DNA of 64,000 bases from Acidobacteriaceae bacterium (GTDB taxonomy: Bacteria > Acidobacteriota > Terriglobia > Terriglobales > Acidobacteriaceae): the NCBI GenBank assembly GCA_903642235.1, contig CAHJWL010000015.1:18902-82901 (forward strand), in the 5' to 3' direction. Positions 35,010 to 46,039 of the stretch are shown here, piece by piece. How positions within the stretch are numbered: position 1 is the stretch's first letter; each line of letters begins with the position of its first letter. The notes under the pieces are model-generated. The model worked only from the letters and a program-made list of their open reading frames with translations. It did no database searches and had not been told where the DNA came from. Both the position numbers and the translations under genes were made by a program.

Positions 35010-35885
35010 ATGTCCAAGAGCATCCTGTCTGAACTCGTCACGGCGGTTCCAAATCGTCGCAGCTTCCTCAAGAAGATCGGTGCCGCAACGGCAGCCCTTG
35101 GCGCCATGTCCGTCGGCGCTGCGGTTCCTGCTGACGCGCAGACCGTAACCGAAGATGCTGTCCTCAACTTCGCCCTCAACCTCGAGTACCTCGAAGCCGA
35201 GTTCTACACCTACGGCCTCACCGGCTCCTCCATCACGAACTACGGCATCGGCATCGACGGCGTCGCCAACCCCGGCAATCCCACCTCCGGCGCGCCTGCC
35301 GTTGGCGGTAAGAAGGTCACCTTCTCGAACAATCTCGTCTTCTCGGAGGCGATCATCACGCAGATCGGCTCGGATGAGCGCGCCCATGTCAGGCTCCTGC
35401 GCGAAGCCCTCGGCTCCAAAGCCATCGCTCAGCCGAACATTAACCTCAACGCACTCGGCATTGGCTTCGCCAGCCAGAATGAGTTCCTCACCCTCTCGCG
35501 CATCTTTGAGGACATCGGCGTAACGGCCTACGCAGGCGCCGCCGGCCTTCTCACCACGCCAGCCATCATCACCACCGCTGCCCGTATTCTTGCCGTTGAA
35601 TCCGAGCACGTCGCTACCGTTCGCACCCAGATCGCCCGCCTCAATATTCCCTCGCCCAAGCTCGATGGCGTCGATATCGTTCCACCGCCCACCGGCGCAC
35701 AGGATCAGTATCTCTCCATCAACGTCGGCGACGGTCTTATCTCGACGCGTACCGCGGCCCAGGTGCTCTACCTGGCCTACGGCATGAAGGCAAACGCAGG
35801 CGCCGGCGGCTTCTTCCCGAAGGGCGTCAACGGTGCAATCACCAGGAGTGGAACTGCCGCGACCCCTACTCCCACCAACAGCTAA
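35010..35885 (+). CDS. Tat-exported ferritin-like protein (desiccation-related type)
   Basis: 291 residues; GGAG five bases before the ATG. A twin-arginine signal (NRRSFLKKIG, then a hydrophobic Ala-rich stretch to ADAQ) marks export of a folded protein. The mature part has the ferritin_2/PCC13-62 pattern: LNFALNLEYLEAEFYTYG with a Glu pair, then SDERAHVRLLREALG and a later ESEHVATVR that could supply iron ligands. Its partner upstream is a PEP-CTERM protein. The role (iron or peroxide handling, or desiccation) is inferred. The C-terminal tail is Thr/Pro-rich. Confidence 0.9.
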   Translation: MSKSILSELVTAVPNRRSFLKKIGAATAALGAMSVGAAVPADAQTVTEDAVLNFALNLEYLEAEFYTYGLTGSSITNYGIGIDGVANPGNPTSGAPAVGGKKVTFSNNLVFSEAIITQIGSDERAHVRLLREALGSKAIAQPNINLNALGIGFASQNEFLTLSRIFEDIGVTAYAGAAGLLTTPAIITTAARILAVESEHVATVRTQIARLNIPSPKLDGVDIVPPPTGAQDQYLSINVGDGLISTRTAAQVLYLAYGMKANAGAGGFFPKGVNGAITRSGTAATPTPTNS

Positions 35886-35903
35886 AAACAAATCCAAAAT
35901 ACC

Positions 35904-35944
35904 AAGGGCTTCTTCCCCGCTCGCTCGAGCAGGAAGAAGCCCTT
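35904..35944. terminator. Bidirectional intrinsic terminator
   Basis: AAGGGCTTCTTCC and GGAAGAAGCCCTT form a perfect 13-bp stem around a 15-base loop, between the convergent ferritin-like and aldolase genes. TTTCCC follows on the plus strand; on the minus strand TTGGTATTTTGG follows. Confidence 0.75.
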
Positions 35945-35960
35945 TCCCTTGCCTGATTGC

Positions 35961-36626
35961 CTACATGGCGTTCTGCTGGTACTTCGATTTCGCCAGTACC
36001 AACTGCTCCACCTCAAACTCTTTCAACGGTCTCGGTGTTCCAAGTTGATGCGCAACCAGGCAGATCTTCGCGTAGTGCTCTACTGTCTCCATCTTCAGAA
36101 AAGCGTCCAGCAGGCTGCTTCCAAACGTGACCGCCCCGTGGTTCGCCATCAGGATCGCCTCGTGCCGCGGGATCAGATGCGTCAGGCTGGCCGCAACCTC
36201 ATCCGTGCCGGTGGTTGCATAGCTCGCTAGCGGCACTGCGCCCAATGCCATCACAGCCTCAGAACACAGCGGCTCGTCCAGAGCCCGTCCCGCACAGGCA
36301 AACGCCGTTGCCACCACAGGATGCGAGTGGATGACCGCCTGCACATCCGGTCTCTGTCCATAGATCGCAAGGTGCATCCCGATCTCGCTTGTTACCTTCT
36401 TTGCCCCGGAGATCTGCCGTCCTTCAGGGTCGATCACCACCATGTCGCGTGGCTGCAGCAGATATTTGCTGGCGCCGGTCGGTGTCGCCAGAAGCCGGTC
36501 CTCCGTGAGACGAACCGACAGATTGCCGGACGTGCCGGGCATGAAGCCCAGCCGATGCAGCCAACGGCCGAAGCGAACAAGGTCTCGCCGCAGCTCAGCC
36601 TCGCGTTGCCGTACCGTGTCGATCAT
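35961..36626 (-). CDS. Class II aldolase/adducin family protein
   Basis: 221 residues from ATG 36626 (AGGAG upstream); the frame extends to 36701 but without family similarity. Motifs of the fuculose-phosphate aldolase fold are present: GFMPGTSGNLSVRL, ATPTGASKYLL (phosphate site), the zinc-binding HSHPVVATAFA and a C-terminal NHGAVTFG with a third histidine. Members cleave sugar-phosphates or act as dehydratases in methylthioribose recycling (MtnB); no neighbouring salvage genes decide between these. It converges on the ferritin-like gene. Confidence 0.85.
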   Translation of the reverse strand: MIDTVRQREAELRRDLVRFGRWLHRLGFMPGTSGNLSVRLTEDRLLATPTGASKYLLQPRDMVVIDPEGRQISGAKKVTSEIGMHLAIYGQRPDVQAVIHSHPVVATAFACAGRALDEPLCSEAVMALGAVPLASYATTGTDEVAASLTHLIPRHEAILMANHGAVTFGSSLLDAFLKMETVEHYAKICLVAHQLGTPRPLKEFEVEQLVLAKSKYQQNAM

Positions 36627-36843
36627 GACGCTCCTGTCACACATCCTGGCACCGATACTATCCGCATCAACCGCTTTGGGTAAGCCCCATGCTGCAGCCA
36701 CCCGCAGATTGTCACACCAGGCCGCATCGCATAGAGCTGGCGACTTGCCTGTCGTCCCGGCACAACGGGTGCATTACAGACCTTGACCGGAAGCAGCCAC
36801 GAGGCGTCGAGCAGGTGCACAAAGAGCAGACATCGCCTGCAGC

Positions 36844-36849
36844 TACAAT
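36844..36849 (+). promoter_or_regulatory. Putative -10 box giving a leaderless M24 peptidase transcript
   Basis: TACAAT six bases before the ATG at 36856, with no ribosome binding site between. The transcript would begin at the start codon. No matching -35 box is evident. Confidence 0.4.
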
Positions 36850-36855
36850 CCGACA

Positions 36856-38172
36856 ATGCCGACACGAAGAAGCTTTCTCCCGCTCGCTGCCGCGACCGCT
36901 GTCTCCTTTGCCGCCATGCCAGCCCTTTCACAGGATGACACGGAAGCCGGTCCTTCCGCCGCCGGTGAAAAACTTCCGCCCGCGCTCGCTGCCCTCACCA
37001 GCCGTCGCGCCGAGGCCGTGCCCATCTTACTCGCAGAGCGCGAGCAGCGGCTGGAGCGTGCGCGGCACCTTATGACGCAGCAGGGCACACATGCCCTCGT
37101 CATCTGCACTGGAACGTCCCTGCGCTACTTCACTGGTCTGCGGTGGGGCCAGTCTGAGCGCTTCTTCGCCTGGGTCCTCCCTGCCAGGTCGGCGCCTTTT
37201 GTCGTCTGCCCCGTCTTTGAGGAACCGCGCGTGCGCGAGCGGATGGAAAGCAAGCCGCCCACGCTGCCCGCGGCCGCCCAGACCCGGGTCTATGCCTGGA
37301 ATGAAGATGAGTCGCCCTTCCTTCTGCTCGGCCGCGCACTCAAGGACGCAGGCATTGCAAGCGGCCGTGTCGGGCTCGAAGAGCGCACACAGTTCGCCTT
37401 CGCCGATGGTATTGCGCAGGCGCTCCGCGGAATCTCCGTCGTCAACGGCACGCCCGTGACAGCAGGTTGCCGCAGCCTCAAAACTCAGGCCGAGCTCGCC
37501 CTTATGCAGCTCGCCAACAACGTCACGCTCTCCGTGTACGAGGCCGCCTTCAAATCGCTTCAGACCGGCATGACGAACCATCAGGTATCCGCCATGATCG
37601 CCGCCGCCTACGATCACATTGGCTTCCCAGGCGAAGCCTCCTGCGAAATCGGACTAAACTCCGCCGTTCCCCATGGAACACTGCAGCCTCAGGTCATCCG
37701 CGAAAGCGAAATCATCCTGCTCGATGACGGCTGCTCCGTCGAGGGCTATCAGTCCGACATCTCACGGTCCCTTGTCCTGGGACGTGCCACCGACAAGCAG
37801 AAGAAGGTCTTCGACATCGTGCATCGCGCCCAGGCTGCGGCACTGGCAGCCGCACACCCTGGTGTGCCATGTTCCGTTATCGACGCCGCGGGCCGCAAGA
37901 TCCTGGCCGACGCCGGCTATGGCCCCGGCTACAAGTACCTCACGCACCGTCTCGGTCACGGCATCGGTATGGATGGCCACGAGTGGCCCTATCTCGTCGG
38001 CGGAAGCACAACCGCTCTCGCAGCAGGCATGTGTTTCTCGGACGAGCCCGGCATCTATCTGCCGGGCGAGTTCGGCATTCGCCTTGAGGACGATTGGCAC
38101 GTCACCGAAGACGGCGGCCGCTTCTTCACCCCGCAGTCCCCCTCCCTTGAAGCACCCTTCGCCAAAGCCTAG
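36856..38172 (+). CDS. Tat-exported M24 (Xaa-Pro) metallopeptidase
   Basis: 438 residues. A twin-arginine signal (TRRSFLPLAAATAV, cleavage near ALSQ) suggests export. A creatinase N-terminal domain (about 55-190) precedes the pita-bread catalytic domain, with the metal ligands visible as DDGCSVEGYQSDISRS (two Asp), LGHGIG (His), and EPGIYLPGEFGIRLEDD (two Glu). It should cleave the bond before proline in peptides (aminopeptidase P/prolidase group), probably in the periplasm. The -10-like hexamer next to the ATG suggests leaderless translation. Confidence 0.9.
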   Translation: MPTRRSFLPLAAATAVSFAAMPALSQDDTEAGPSAAGEKLPPALAALTSRRAEAVPILLAEREQRLERARHLMTQQGTHALVICTGTSLRYFTGLRWGQSERFFAWVLPARSAPFVVCPVFEEPRVRERMESKPPTLPAAAQTRVYAWNEDESPFLLLGRALKDAGIASGRVGLEERTQFAFADGIAQALRGISVVNGTPVTAGCRSLKTQAELALMQLANNVTLSVYEAAFKSLQTGMTNHQVSAMIAAAYDHIGFPGEASCEIGLNSAVPHGTLQPQVIRESEIILLDDGCSVEGYQSDISRSLVLGRATDKQKKVFDIVHRAQAAALAAAHPGVPCSVIDAAGRKILADAGYGPGYKYLTHRLGHGIGMDGHEWPYLVGGSTTALAAGMCFSDEPGIYLPGEFGIRLEDDWHVTEDGGRFFTPQSPSLEAPFAKA

Positions 38173-38324
38173 CGCGGAGGTCTCTTCTTGTCTCCCCACA
38201 TGGATCTCGTATTCGGTGCTTCTGTCAGGCGAAGCTTCACCGAGACTGCGATGCTGTCCATGAACGCGGCAGGAGCTCTGGAAGAGCAGCTTAGGTCTGC
38301 TTCATAGAAGCAGCTTGCGGGGTC

Positions 38325-38420
38325 CTAAATATGCCGTCCAATATTCGGTGTTCCGGGAGCGCAGCAGGCACCCAGACCAGCAATAACAAGCGCGAGGAAA
38401 CGAAGAAGAAGACGTGTCAT
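38325..38420 (-). CDS. Tiny lipoprotein, entericidin-like
   Basis: 31 residues, too short for usual gene calling. The ATG at 38420 has GGGAG six bases upstream. Sequence: a basic start (MTRLLLRF), a hydrophobic core, and a lipobox-like LGAC at the signal-peptidase II site, leaving a mature peptide of about 13 residues beginning C-C-A-P. This fits entericidin-type small lipoproteins, but the short tail and double cysteine are unusual. A 7-bp hairpin (CTGCTTC/GAAGCAG) lies just after the stop at 38297-38313 without a U-tract. Confidence 0.5.
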   Translation of the reverse strand: MTRLLLRFLALVIAGLGACCAPGTPNIGRHI

Positions 38421-38610
38421 GACGAACTCCCTTCGAACATGCGCGTGTTTCTAGTCCGGTCGCTTAGGAGTTGTCAACGAGTATTGCGGAGCAAATTCAC
38501 TCTTTTTAGACCACTGCTGCCTGCTTTGCCGTAAGTGGCCGCCGACTGAAACATGGCTGAGAAGCCAGCGTCTGGCAGAACGTGCTCGCCTTGAAAGAAC
38601 TTTGTAAGGC

Positions 38611-38640
38611 AAACAAAAAAGTGCCGGAGTTCCCGACACT
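38611..38640 (-). terminator. Intrinsic terminator after the CocE-type gene
   Basis: On the minus strand GTGTCGGGAACTCCGGCAC forms a stem (one mismatch/wobble) followed by TTTTTTGTTT. It lies 58 bases after the hydrolase stop codon. Confidence 0.75.
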
Positions 38641-38697
38641 CTTTCCCTGTGCTCCTCTGCACGCGGTCCTCTGCTGCCTTCGACAGCTGCAGGTGCA

Positions 38698-40653
38698 TCA
38701 ACTCTGCGGCAGTACCAGCACCTCCACGCCGCTTGCCGCGCCGCCCTGCCGGTACACACTCTCCGTCTCCTTCTTGAAGTCACTCGGCTTCATATGCGGA
38801 ATGTCGCCAAAGGTCTGCGGGTTGCGGTCGACCAGCGGAAACCAGGAGCTCTGTACCTGCACCATGATGCGGTGGCCCGTGCGAAACGTATGGTTCACAT
38901 CCGGCATCTCGCTGTTGACCTCGACCACCTTGCCGACCGGCAGGGGCGTCGGCGTCTCCCAGCTGTCACGGAACTTGGCCCGCATGGGCTCGCCTCGCAC
39001 CAACTGCTGATAGCCGCCCAGCAGAATTGGTGCCGCCCCCAGAATCCGTTTGCCCACAGTATCGGTCGGCGGGTCCGGAAAGTCCTCCGGATACACATCA
39101 ATCAGCTTCACGACAAAGTCCGCATCCGTTCCCGTTGAGCTGATACGCAGCTTCGGCCGCACCGGCCCGGCGACCGTCACATCCTCGGTCAGCGGCTCGG
39201 TCTCGTACGTCAGTACGTCCGGCCGCTTCGCCGCGAAACGCTGATCGTCTGTCATATAGCGCTGTGGCACCGTATCAGTTACATAATTCACGTACGGCAC
39301 AGGATGCGCCGGATCGCTCACATACGCGTCGACCCCAGCCTTCTCGGTCGGTGCGTCAAAGCTCAAACCGCCATTCTCGCGAAAGTACAAGGTCTTTGCC
39401 GTCGCGCTCTTCGGCGGCCATGCCGGATACTTCTTCCACACATTCGACCCGGTCTCGAAGACGTAGGCCTTCGGCAGCGCCTCCTCCTGCTTACCCTTGA
39501 GGTATTTCTCAAAGAAGGGGTACTGAATCTCTCTGCGAAAGAAGACAGCCGTCTTCTCCCCAAACGTCGCATCGCCCAGATGATCCCCGTCCCAGATCGA
39601 CCAGCCACCATGCGTCCATGGCCCGACAACGAGCGAGTTCGTCGCACCCGGACTCTGTGTGTTGATCGCCTGGAATGTCTTGAATGGACCCGACAGATCC
39701 TCGGCGTCAAACCACCCGCCCACCACCATCACTGCCGCCTTCACACCGTGCATGTGCCGGCTCAGATCACGCCTCTGCCAGTACGCGTCGTAGGTGTTGT
39801 GGACGAGCTGGTCGTGAAACAGAAAGTTCGATCCGTTCAGGTACTCCTTGCCCGTGTCGAGGTTTCCGGTCGGACCAGCTTTGAGATAGAACTCGTAGTG
39901 ATCGACAATGGGAAACTCATACGGCTCACCGTGCTTCGGCACCAGAGGATTCTTCTCTGGCTTGAAACTCACATAGAATCCGTAGTTCGCCGCCAGCATA
40001 AAGCCGCCGCCATGATAGGCATCATCATTGAAAAACAGGTCCGTCATCGGTGCCTGCGGGCTCGCCGCCTTGATCGCCGGATGCGAATCAATGATGCTCG
40101 CCGAGGTGTAAAAACCCGGATAGCTGATACCAGTTATGCCCACGTTGCCGTTGTTGTTCGGCACATGCTTCAGAAGAAATTCAATCGTGTCGTACGTGTC
40201 GGTCGACTCGTCCACATCCTTGTTGGAGGCCCGCTCACCCGGCGCCGCGCCCTTGTCGGAGAGATGCGGACTCATCTCCTGGAACACACCCTCACTGTTC
40301 GACCGTCCCCGCGCATCCGCGCAGACGAAGTTGTAGCCGCTCTCCAGCAGCTCCTGGCTGATTCCCAGCCGTGTCGCAATCATGTCTTCGCCGTACGGCG
40401 CGCAGCTGTAGGGCGTGCGCGTCATCAGAAACGGAAATGGCCCCTTGTCCTTGAACTCTCCCGGCCGCGGCTCGTACACGTTGACGAAGAGCTTCACACC
40501 ATCGCGCATCGGGATCTTGTACTCGAACTTCGCATAGTGCTCGCGAATAAAGTCCGCCGTCGCGCTGCTCTGTGCTGTTCCCTGTGCCCACATCCCTGCC
40601 GCGCCACACACACTCCACGCCGCAACCACGCCACGTTCAAGCCAGCTTCGCAT
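38698..40653 (-). CDS. Secreted CocE/NonD family hydrolase (alpha-amino-acid ester hydrolase type)
   Basis: 651 residues. A signal peptide ends near AGMWAQ. The S15-type alpha/beta hydrolase carries the nucleophile in GITGISYPG, an acid in GGWFDAEDLSG and the histidine in GPWTHGGW, then a C-terminal jelly-roll domain (X-Pro dipeptidyl-peptidase C-terminal type). Layout and the YSCAPYGED segment resemble alpha-amino acid ester hydrolases and glutaryl acylases, which act on acyl peptides or beta-lactams. The natural substrate is unknown. An intrinsic terminator follows; no operon partners. Confidence 0.9.
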   Translation of the reverse strand: MRSWLERGVVAAWSVCGAAGMWAQGTAQSSATADFIREHYAKFEYKIPMRDGVKLFVNVYEPRPGEFKDKGPFPFLMTRTPYSCAPYGEDMIATRLGISQELLESGYNFVCADARGRSNSEGVFQEMSPHLSDKGAAPGERASNKDVDESTDTYDTIEFLLKHVPNNNGNVGITGISYPGFYTSASIIDSHPAIKAASPQAPMTDLFFNDDAYHGGGFMLAANYGFYVSFKPEKNPLVPKHGEPYEFPIVDHYEFYLKAGPTGNLDTGKEYLNGSNFLFHDQLVHNTYDAYWQRRDLSRHMHGVKAAVMVVGGWFDAEDLSGPFKTFQAINTQSPGATNSLVVGPWTHGGWSIWDGDHLGDATFGEKTAVFFRREIQYPFFEKYLKGKQEEALPKAYVFETGSNVWKKYPAWPPKSATAKTLYFRENGGLSFDAPTEKAGVDAYVSDPAHPVPYVNYVTDTVPQRYMTDDQRFAAKRPDVLTYETEPLTEDVTVAGPVRPKLRISSTGTDADFVVKLIDVYPEDFPDPPTDTVGKRILGAAPILLGGYQQLVRGEPMRAKFRDSWETPTPLPVGKVVEVNSEMPDVNHTFRTGHRIMVQVQSSWFPLVDRNPQTFGDIPHMKPSDFKKETESVYRQGGAASGVEVLVLPQS

Positions 40654-40718
40654 CCATCGTCCTCACAGAATGAAATCAGGTTCTGTGAGTGTAACGGGAG
40701 ACTTCGACCCGACAGGAT

Positions 40719-41339
40719 CTACGTCAGATCATCCGTGTCAAACACAGGTCGCTTCCGCCCGAGCGCCGACGTGTCCCTTACCCCTGTAACCAGGCTCTCC
40801 ACGACCTCGTTCAGTTCGTCCTCATCTGCCGCCACTTCCGCTGTCATCACCGCCTTGCCACCGTTCGGCTCCAGGCTCTCCAGCAGCACCGTAACGTGCG
40901 CCACCGCAACCCCCTCCAGGTTCAATCCCTCGGGCGTCTTCGCCTTGATGCCGACATCCCCTGCCGGCACGCCCAGCAGCTCGGCCACACTCTCCCGCAT
41001 CTCGTTCGCGATCGGTACGATCTTCGGCTGCGCCAGGATCAGCACGGAATCGACATTGACGATCTTGTACCCCGCCGTATGGATCTCTTCCATCGCCGTC
41101 CGCAGAAACAGACTGGAAGCCGCCCCCTTCCATCGCGGATCGCTCGGTGGGAAGAACGTTCCGATATCTCCCGCCGAGACCGCGCCCAGCAGCGCATCCG
41201 TCAGCGCATGCAGCAGCACATCTCCGTCCGAGTGCCCCGCCAGCCCCTCCGCATGCTCAATGTGCAGGCCGCCGATCATCAGCGGAACGCCGGGCTTGAA
41301 CGCGTGCGAGTCAAAGCCATACCCTATACGCAGGCTCAT
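40719..41339 (-). CDS. ispF: 2-C-methyl-D-erythritol 2,4-cyclodiphosphate synthase
   Basis: 206 residues; the catalytic core is normal (GYGFDSHAF, GHSDGDVLLHALTDALLG with the zinc His/Asp, IKAKTPEGLN), but about 45 residues follow the usual C-terminus at around 160, including an acidic stretch (AADEDELNEVVESL). The enzyme cyclises CDP-ME-2-phosphate in the non-mevalonate isoprenoid pathway. Its ATG overlaps the ispD stop by four bases, so the two steps are co-translated. Confidence 0.95.
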   Translation of the reverse strand: MSLRIGYGFDSHAFKPGVPLMIGGLHIEHAEGLAGHSDGDVLLHALTDALLGAVSAGDIGTFFPPSDPRWKGAASSLFLRTAMEEIHTAGYKIVNVDSVLILAQPKIVPIANEMRESVAELLGVPAGDVGIKAKTPEGLNLEGVAVAHVTVLLESLEPNGGKAVMTAEVAADEDELNEVVESLVTGVRDTSALGRKRPVFDTDDLT

Positions 41340-42061
41340 CGTGCCCCCATCGCGGCGACCGGCGTCCGCAGGTAAAACTCTGCGAGCTCTAAATCACTCG
41401 CCTGTGTGATCTTCAGATTGCGGGAAGAGCCCGCCACCACCGTCACCTGAATGCCCGCGCGTTCAAGCAGGCTCGCCTCATCCGTCCCGGCAAACTCGTC
41501 CGCCTCTGCTTCGGCAAAGGCCTGCCGCAGCAGACCGGCGCGCGCGCCCTGCGGCGTCTGTGCCTGCACCACGCGCTCGCGTGGAATCGTCGCCGTAACG
41601 ATCGCACCGTCCGACGTACGCTCCACCTGCTTGATCGTGTCGACCGCCGGCAGTCCCACAATCGCCGCGCCATGCCGTGCAATTGCGTCAATCGTCCGTT
41701 CAATCGTCGCCGGGTCGATCAGCGGCCGCACCGCGTCGTGTACCAGAACGATGTCGTCCGGATCACACTCAAGCGCCTGCAGCGCATTCTGTACGGACTC
41801 CTGCCGATGGTCGCCCCCCTCCACCAGGTGCACCCGCGGTCCCAGCGTGAACTCCGCAATCTGCGCCTGCATGCGCTCGCGCTCGGTCGATCGCACGGCA
41901 ATGCAGATCGCATCCACCCGCGGCACCGCCAGAAACGCACGCAGCGCATGAACCAGGATCGGCACGCCGCCAATCTCCAGAAACTGCTTCGGCGCGCCAA
42001 CACCGGCCGCCAGCATGCGCGTCCCGATCCCAGCCGCCGGAAGAATAACAAACACTCGCAT
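41336..42061 (-). CDS. ispD: 2-C-methyl-D-erythritol 4-phosphate cytidylyltransferase
   Basis: 241 residues from ATG 42061 (a Met at 42079 is in frame but adds a non-family hexapeptide). The CTP-binding loop LPAAGIGTRM, VLVHDAVRPLI and the GAAIVGLPAVDTIKQV segment identify IspD. It makes CDP-methylerythritol from MEP, the third step of the MEP pathway. No good ribosome binding site is visible. The stop overlaps the ispF start (ATGA), and the GNAT gene lies 60 bases upstream on the same strand. Confidence 0.95.
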   Translation of the reverse strand: MRVFVILPAAGIGTRMLAAGVGAPKQFLEIGGVPILVHALRAFLAVPRVDAICIAVRSTERERMQAQIAEFTLGPRVHLVEGGDHRQESVQNALQALECDPDDIVLVHDAVRPLIDPATIERTIDAIARHGAAIVGLPAVDTIKQVERTSDGAIVTATIPRERVVQAQTPQGARAGLLRQAFAEAEADEFAGTDEASLLERAGIQVTVVAGSSRNLKITQASDLELAEFYLRTPVAAMGAR

Positions 42062-42121
42062 CGACCCGGAGTATACCAAGCGCGTCCAGCCGGCGCGGAC
42101 CTCCCGCTTGACCGCCTCCCC

Positions 42122-42607
42122 TTACACAGTCGCGTCCGCCGACCCGTCACTCAGCAGGATCATCTCGTTATTGCCGCGGAAGCCGTACTGCTCATAGAGC
42201 GGCCGGCCGAACTTCGACGCATGCAGCGTCAGCACCCGCAGGCCAAGCCCGCGCCCCTCCTCCACGCAGAGCCCCAGCAGCCTTCGCGCCAGTCCCGCGC
42301 CGCGAAACTCAGGCTTTACATAGAAGTTCAGCAGGTATCCACGCGCCGCCTCCACATCCAGAAAATGCGGCGGAAACTCCATCACCCAGAGCCCGGCGCC
42401 ACCAACCGGCATCCCCTCCCTCTCCGCAATCCATCCCCTGTAGCTTCCGTTCGCCAGCCGCTCGCGCACCCACGGCTCAAACCGCTCCTGCATCGCCGCC
42501 AGCGTCGTCGGAACGGGCAGCACGGCATCCTCAAACATCGCCCGGCGCTGTTCCGCGATCAACGCAGCGTCCGCCTCCGTCGCCATCCTCACTGTAAGCT
42601 CGTTCAC
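42122..42607 (-). CDS. GNAT family N-acetyltransferase
   Basis: 161 residues from a GTG at 42607 (an ATG at 42586 is an alternative). The acetyl-CoA-binding motif A is clear in LLNFYVKPEFRGAGLARRLLGLCVEEGRGLG, and the C-terminal LHASKFGRPLYEQYGF is typical. The acceptor cannot be assigned. It is upstream of ispD-ispF on the same strand and divergent from tilS. Confidence 0.85.
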   Translation of the reverse strand: MNELTVRMATEADAALIAEQRRAMFEDAVLPVPTTLAAMQERFEPWVRERLANGSYRGWIAEREGMPVGGAGLWVMEFPPHFLDVEAARGYLLNFYVKPEFRGAGLARRLLGLCVEEGRGLGLRVLTLHASKFGRPLYEQYGFRGNNEMILLSDGSADATV

Positions 42608-42659
42608 CTCGTCAGACTACCGCGAGCTGTCGTGCCTCCTCTCACGCACGCGAGCTACG

Positions 42660-43814
42660 ATGGATCTCGTGCCCGCCCCGCCAGAAATCCTCCTCGCCTT
42701 TGATCGCACGCTCTTTATCCCCGGTCTCCGTGTCGCCGTCGCCCTCTCCGGCGGTGCGGATTCCACCGCCCTGCTCCGCCTCCTGCACGCGGCCAATACC
42801 CTCCCCCGCGAGGCCCTCGGCATCGGCCTCTCCGCCATCCACATTCATCACGGCATCCGCGGCCTCGCCGCCGATCGCGACCAGGCCGCGGTCGAGCAGC
42901 TCTGCGCCGCCCTCGCCGTGCCGCTCCATCTCCGCGCCGTCGACACGCCCGCCCACGCCGCCAACACCCATCAAACGCTGGAAGAAGCCGCCCGAAATCT
43001 CCGCCACGCCGCCTTCACCGATCTGATCGCCGCCGGCCACGCCGATGCCATCGCAACCGCCCACACCGCCGACGATCAGGCCGAAACCGTTTTGATGAAG
43101 CTCCTTCGCGGCGCCTGGACCGAAGGCCTCGCCGGCATCTTCCCAGTCGTCGAAATCAAACTCCCGGATGGCCGAACCGGCCGCCTCCTCCGTCCCCTTC
43201 TCGGCACCGATCGCGTCGCCGTCGAGCAGTATCTCCGCGCCCTCGGCCAGGGCTGGGTTGAAGACGAGACCAACGCCGACCCCGCCTTCACCCGTAACCG
43301 CATCCGTCACCAGTTGCTCCCCGCCCTGCGCGCCTTCAACCCCTCGCTTAACACAACCCTTGGCAACCTGGCTGAGATCGCTCGTGACGAGGAGATCTTC
43401 TGGCAGCGCGAACTCGACCGCGTCCTCCCCCAGATCGTCCTCCCCGGCAAACCCGTTCGCGGCGGCGGCCGCGCCAACTCGACCGCGCCCGGCTCTGCTG
43501 TCTACGCTATCGATCTCGAACGCCTGAAAACCTCTCCGCCCGCTCTGCGGCGGCGCATTCTTCGCGCCACGGCCCGCCGGCTCGGCGTGCAGCTCTCCTT
43601 CCCGGAGACCGCACGGCTGCTGGCTCTGGCAGGCCTGGCCTCACCCCTCCCTACCGTTCCCACCCGGCCCGGCAGCAGTCTCACCCTGTCCGATGGCCTC
43701 GTGGCGGAGCGCTCCGTGCGGGAGCTCCGGCTCTCGCGCTCCCCGAAGGCGTCGGAGCAGGCGTCAGCTCAGACCTGGCAGCAACCCTCAAAGCAGCCGC
43801 GGAGCCGTCCGTAA
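42660..43814 (+). CDS. tilS: tRNA(Ile)-lysidine synthase
   Basis: 384 residues. The PP-loop SGGADST (about 30-36), the DDQAETVLMKLLRG segment and the NADPAFTRNRIRHQLLPAL motif are family-diagnostic. The enzyme uses ATP to attach lysine to C34 of tRNA-Ile(CAU), converting it to read AUA. The C-terminal substrate-binding part is short and ends in a low-complexity Ser/Arg/Gln tail. No ribosome binding site precedes the ATG. It lies directly upstream of ftsH, the common tilS-ftsH order. Confidence 0.94.
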   Translation: MDLVPAPPEILLAFDRTLFIPGLRVAVALSGGADSTALLRLLHAANTLPREALGIGLSAIHIHHGIRGLAADRDQAAVEQLCAALAVPLHLRAVDTPAHAANTHQTLEEAARNLRHAAFTDLIAAGHADAIATAHTADDQAETVLMKLLRGAWTEGLAGIFPVVEIKLPDGRTGRLLRPLLGTDRVAVEQYLRALGQGWVEDETNADPAFTRNRIRHQLLPALRAFNPSLNTTLGNLAEIARDEEIFWQRELDRVLPQIVLPGKPVRGGGRANSTAPGSAVYAIDLERLKTSPPALRRRILRATARRLGVQLSFPETARLLALAGLASPLPTVPTRPGSSLTLSDGLVAERSVRELRLSRSPKASEQASAQTWQQPSKQPRSRP

Positions 43815-44062
43815 GCCCGCTCAACGGGCCGCTCTGCCGCTTTCGTTGCATCAAGTTTCGAGCGATACTACCGGATATTAATGAGTAGAATCAGAACATC
43901 TGACGACAAAGAGGGTCAGCTCGCTCCGAAACTGACTCGGGTCACCACCCCGGGCTATAGAATCCTTCCGGGTTCGCTCTCGTCTAAATGGAATGACCGC
44001 GCGAGTCTGAGCCGACCTCAGCAACCCTCACCTCTCGCCGCGGATGAAATGGGGAACTTGAT

Positions 44063-45991
<1,929 letters not shown>

Positions 45992-46012
45992 CATCCTTCA
46001 AATAGAGGGGAA

Positions 46013-46039
46013 GCAAAGGCGGCCGATGGCCGCCTTTGC
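46013..46039 (+). terminator. Terminator hairpin after ftsH
   Basis: A perfect inverted repeat GCAAAGGCGGCC-gat-GGCCGCCTTTGC, 12-bp stem, three-base loop, beginning 22 bases after the ftsH stop. The run after it (TTTGCC) is only weakly U-rich. Confidence 0.65.
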
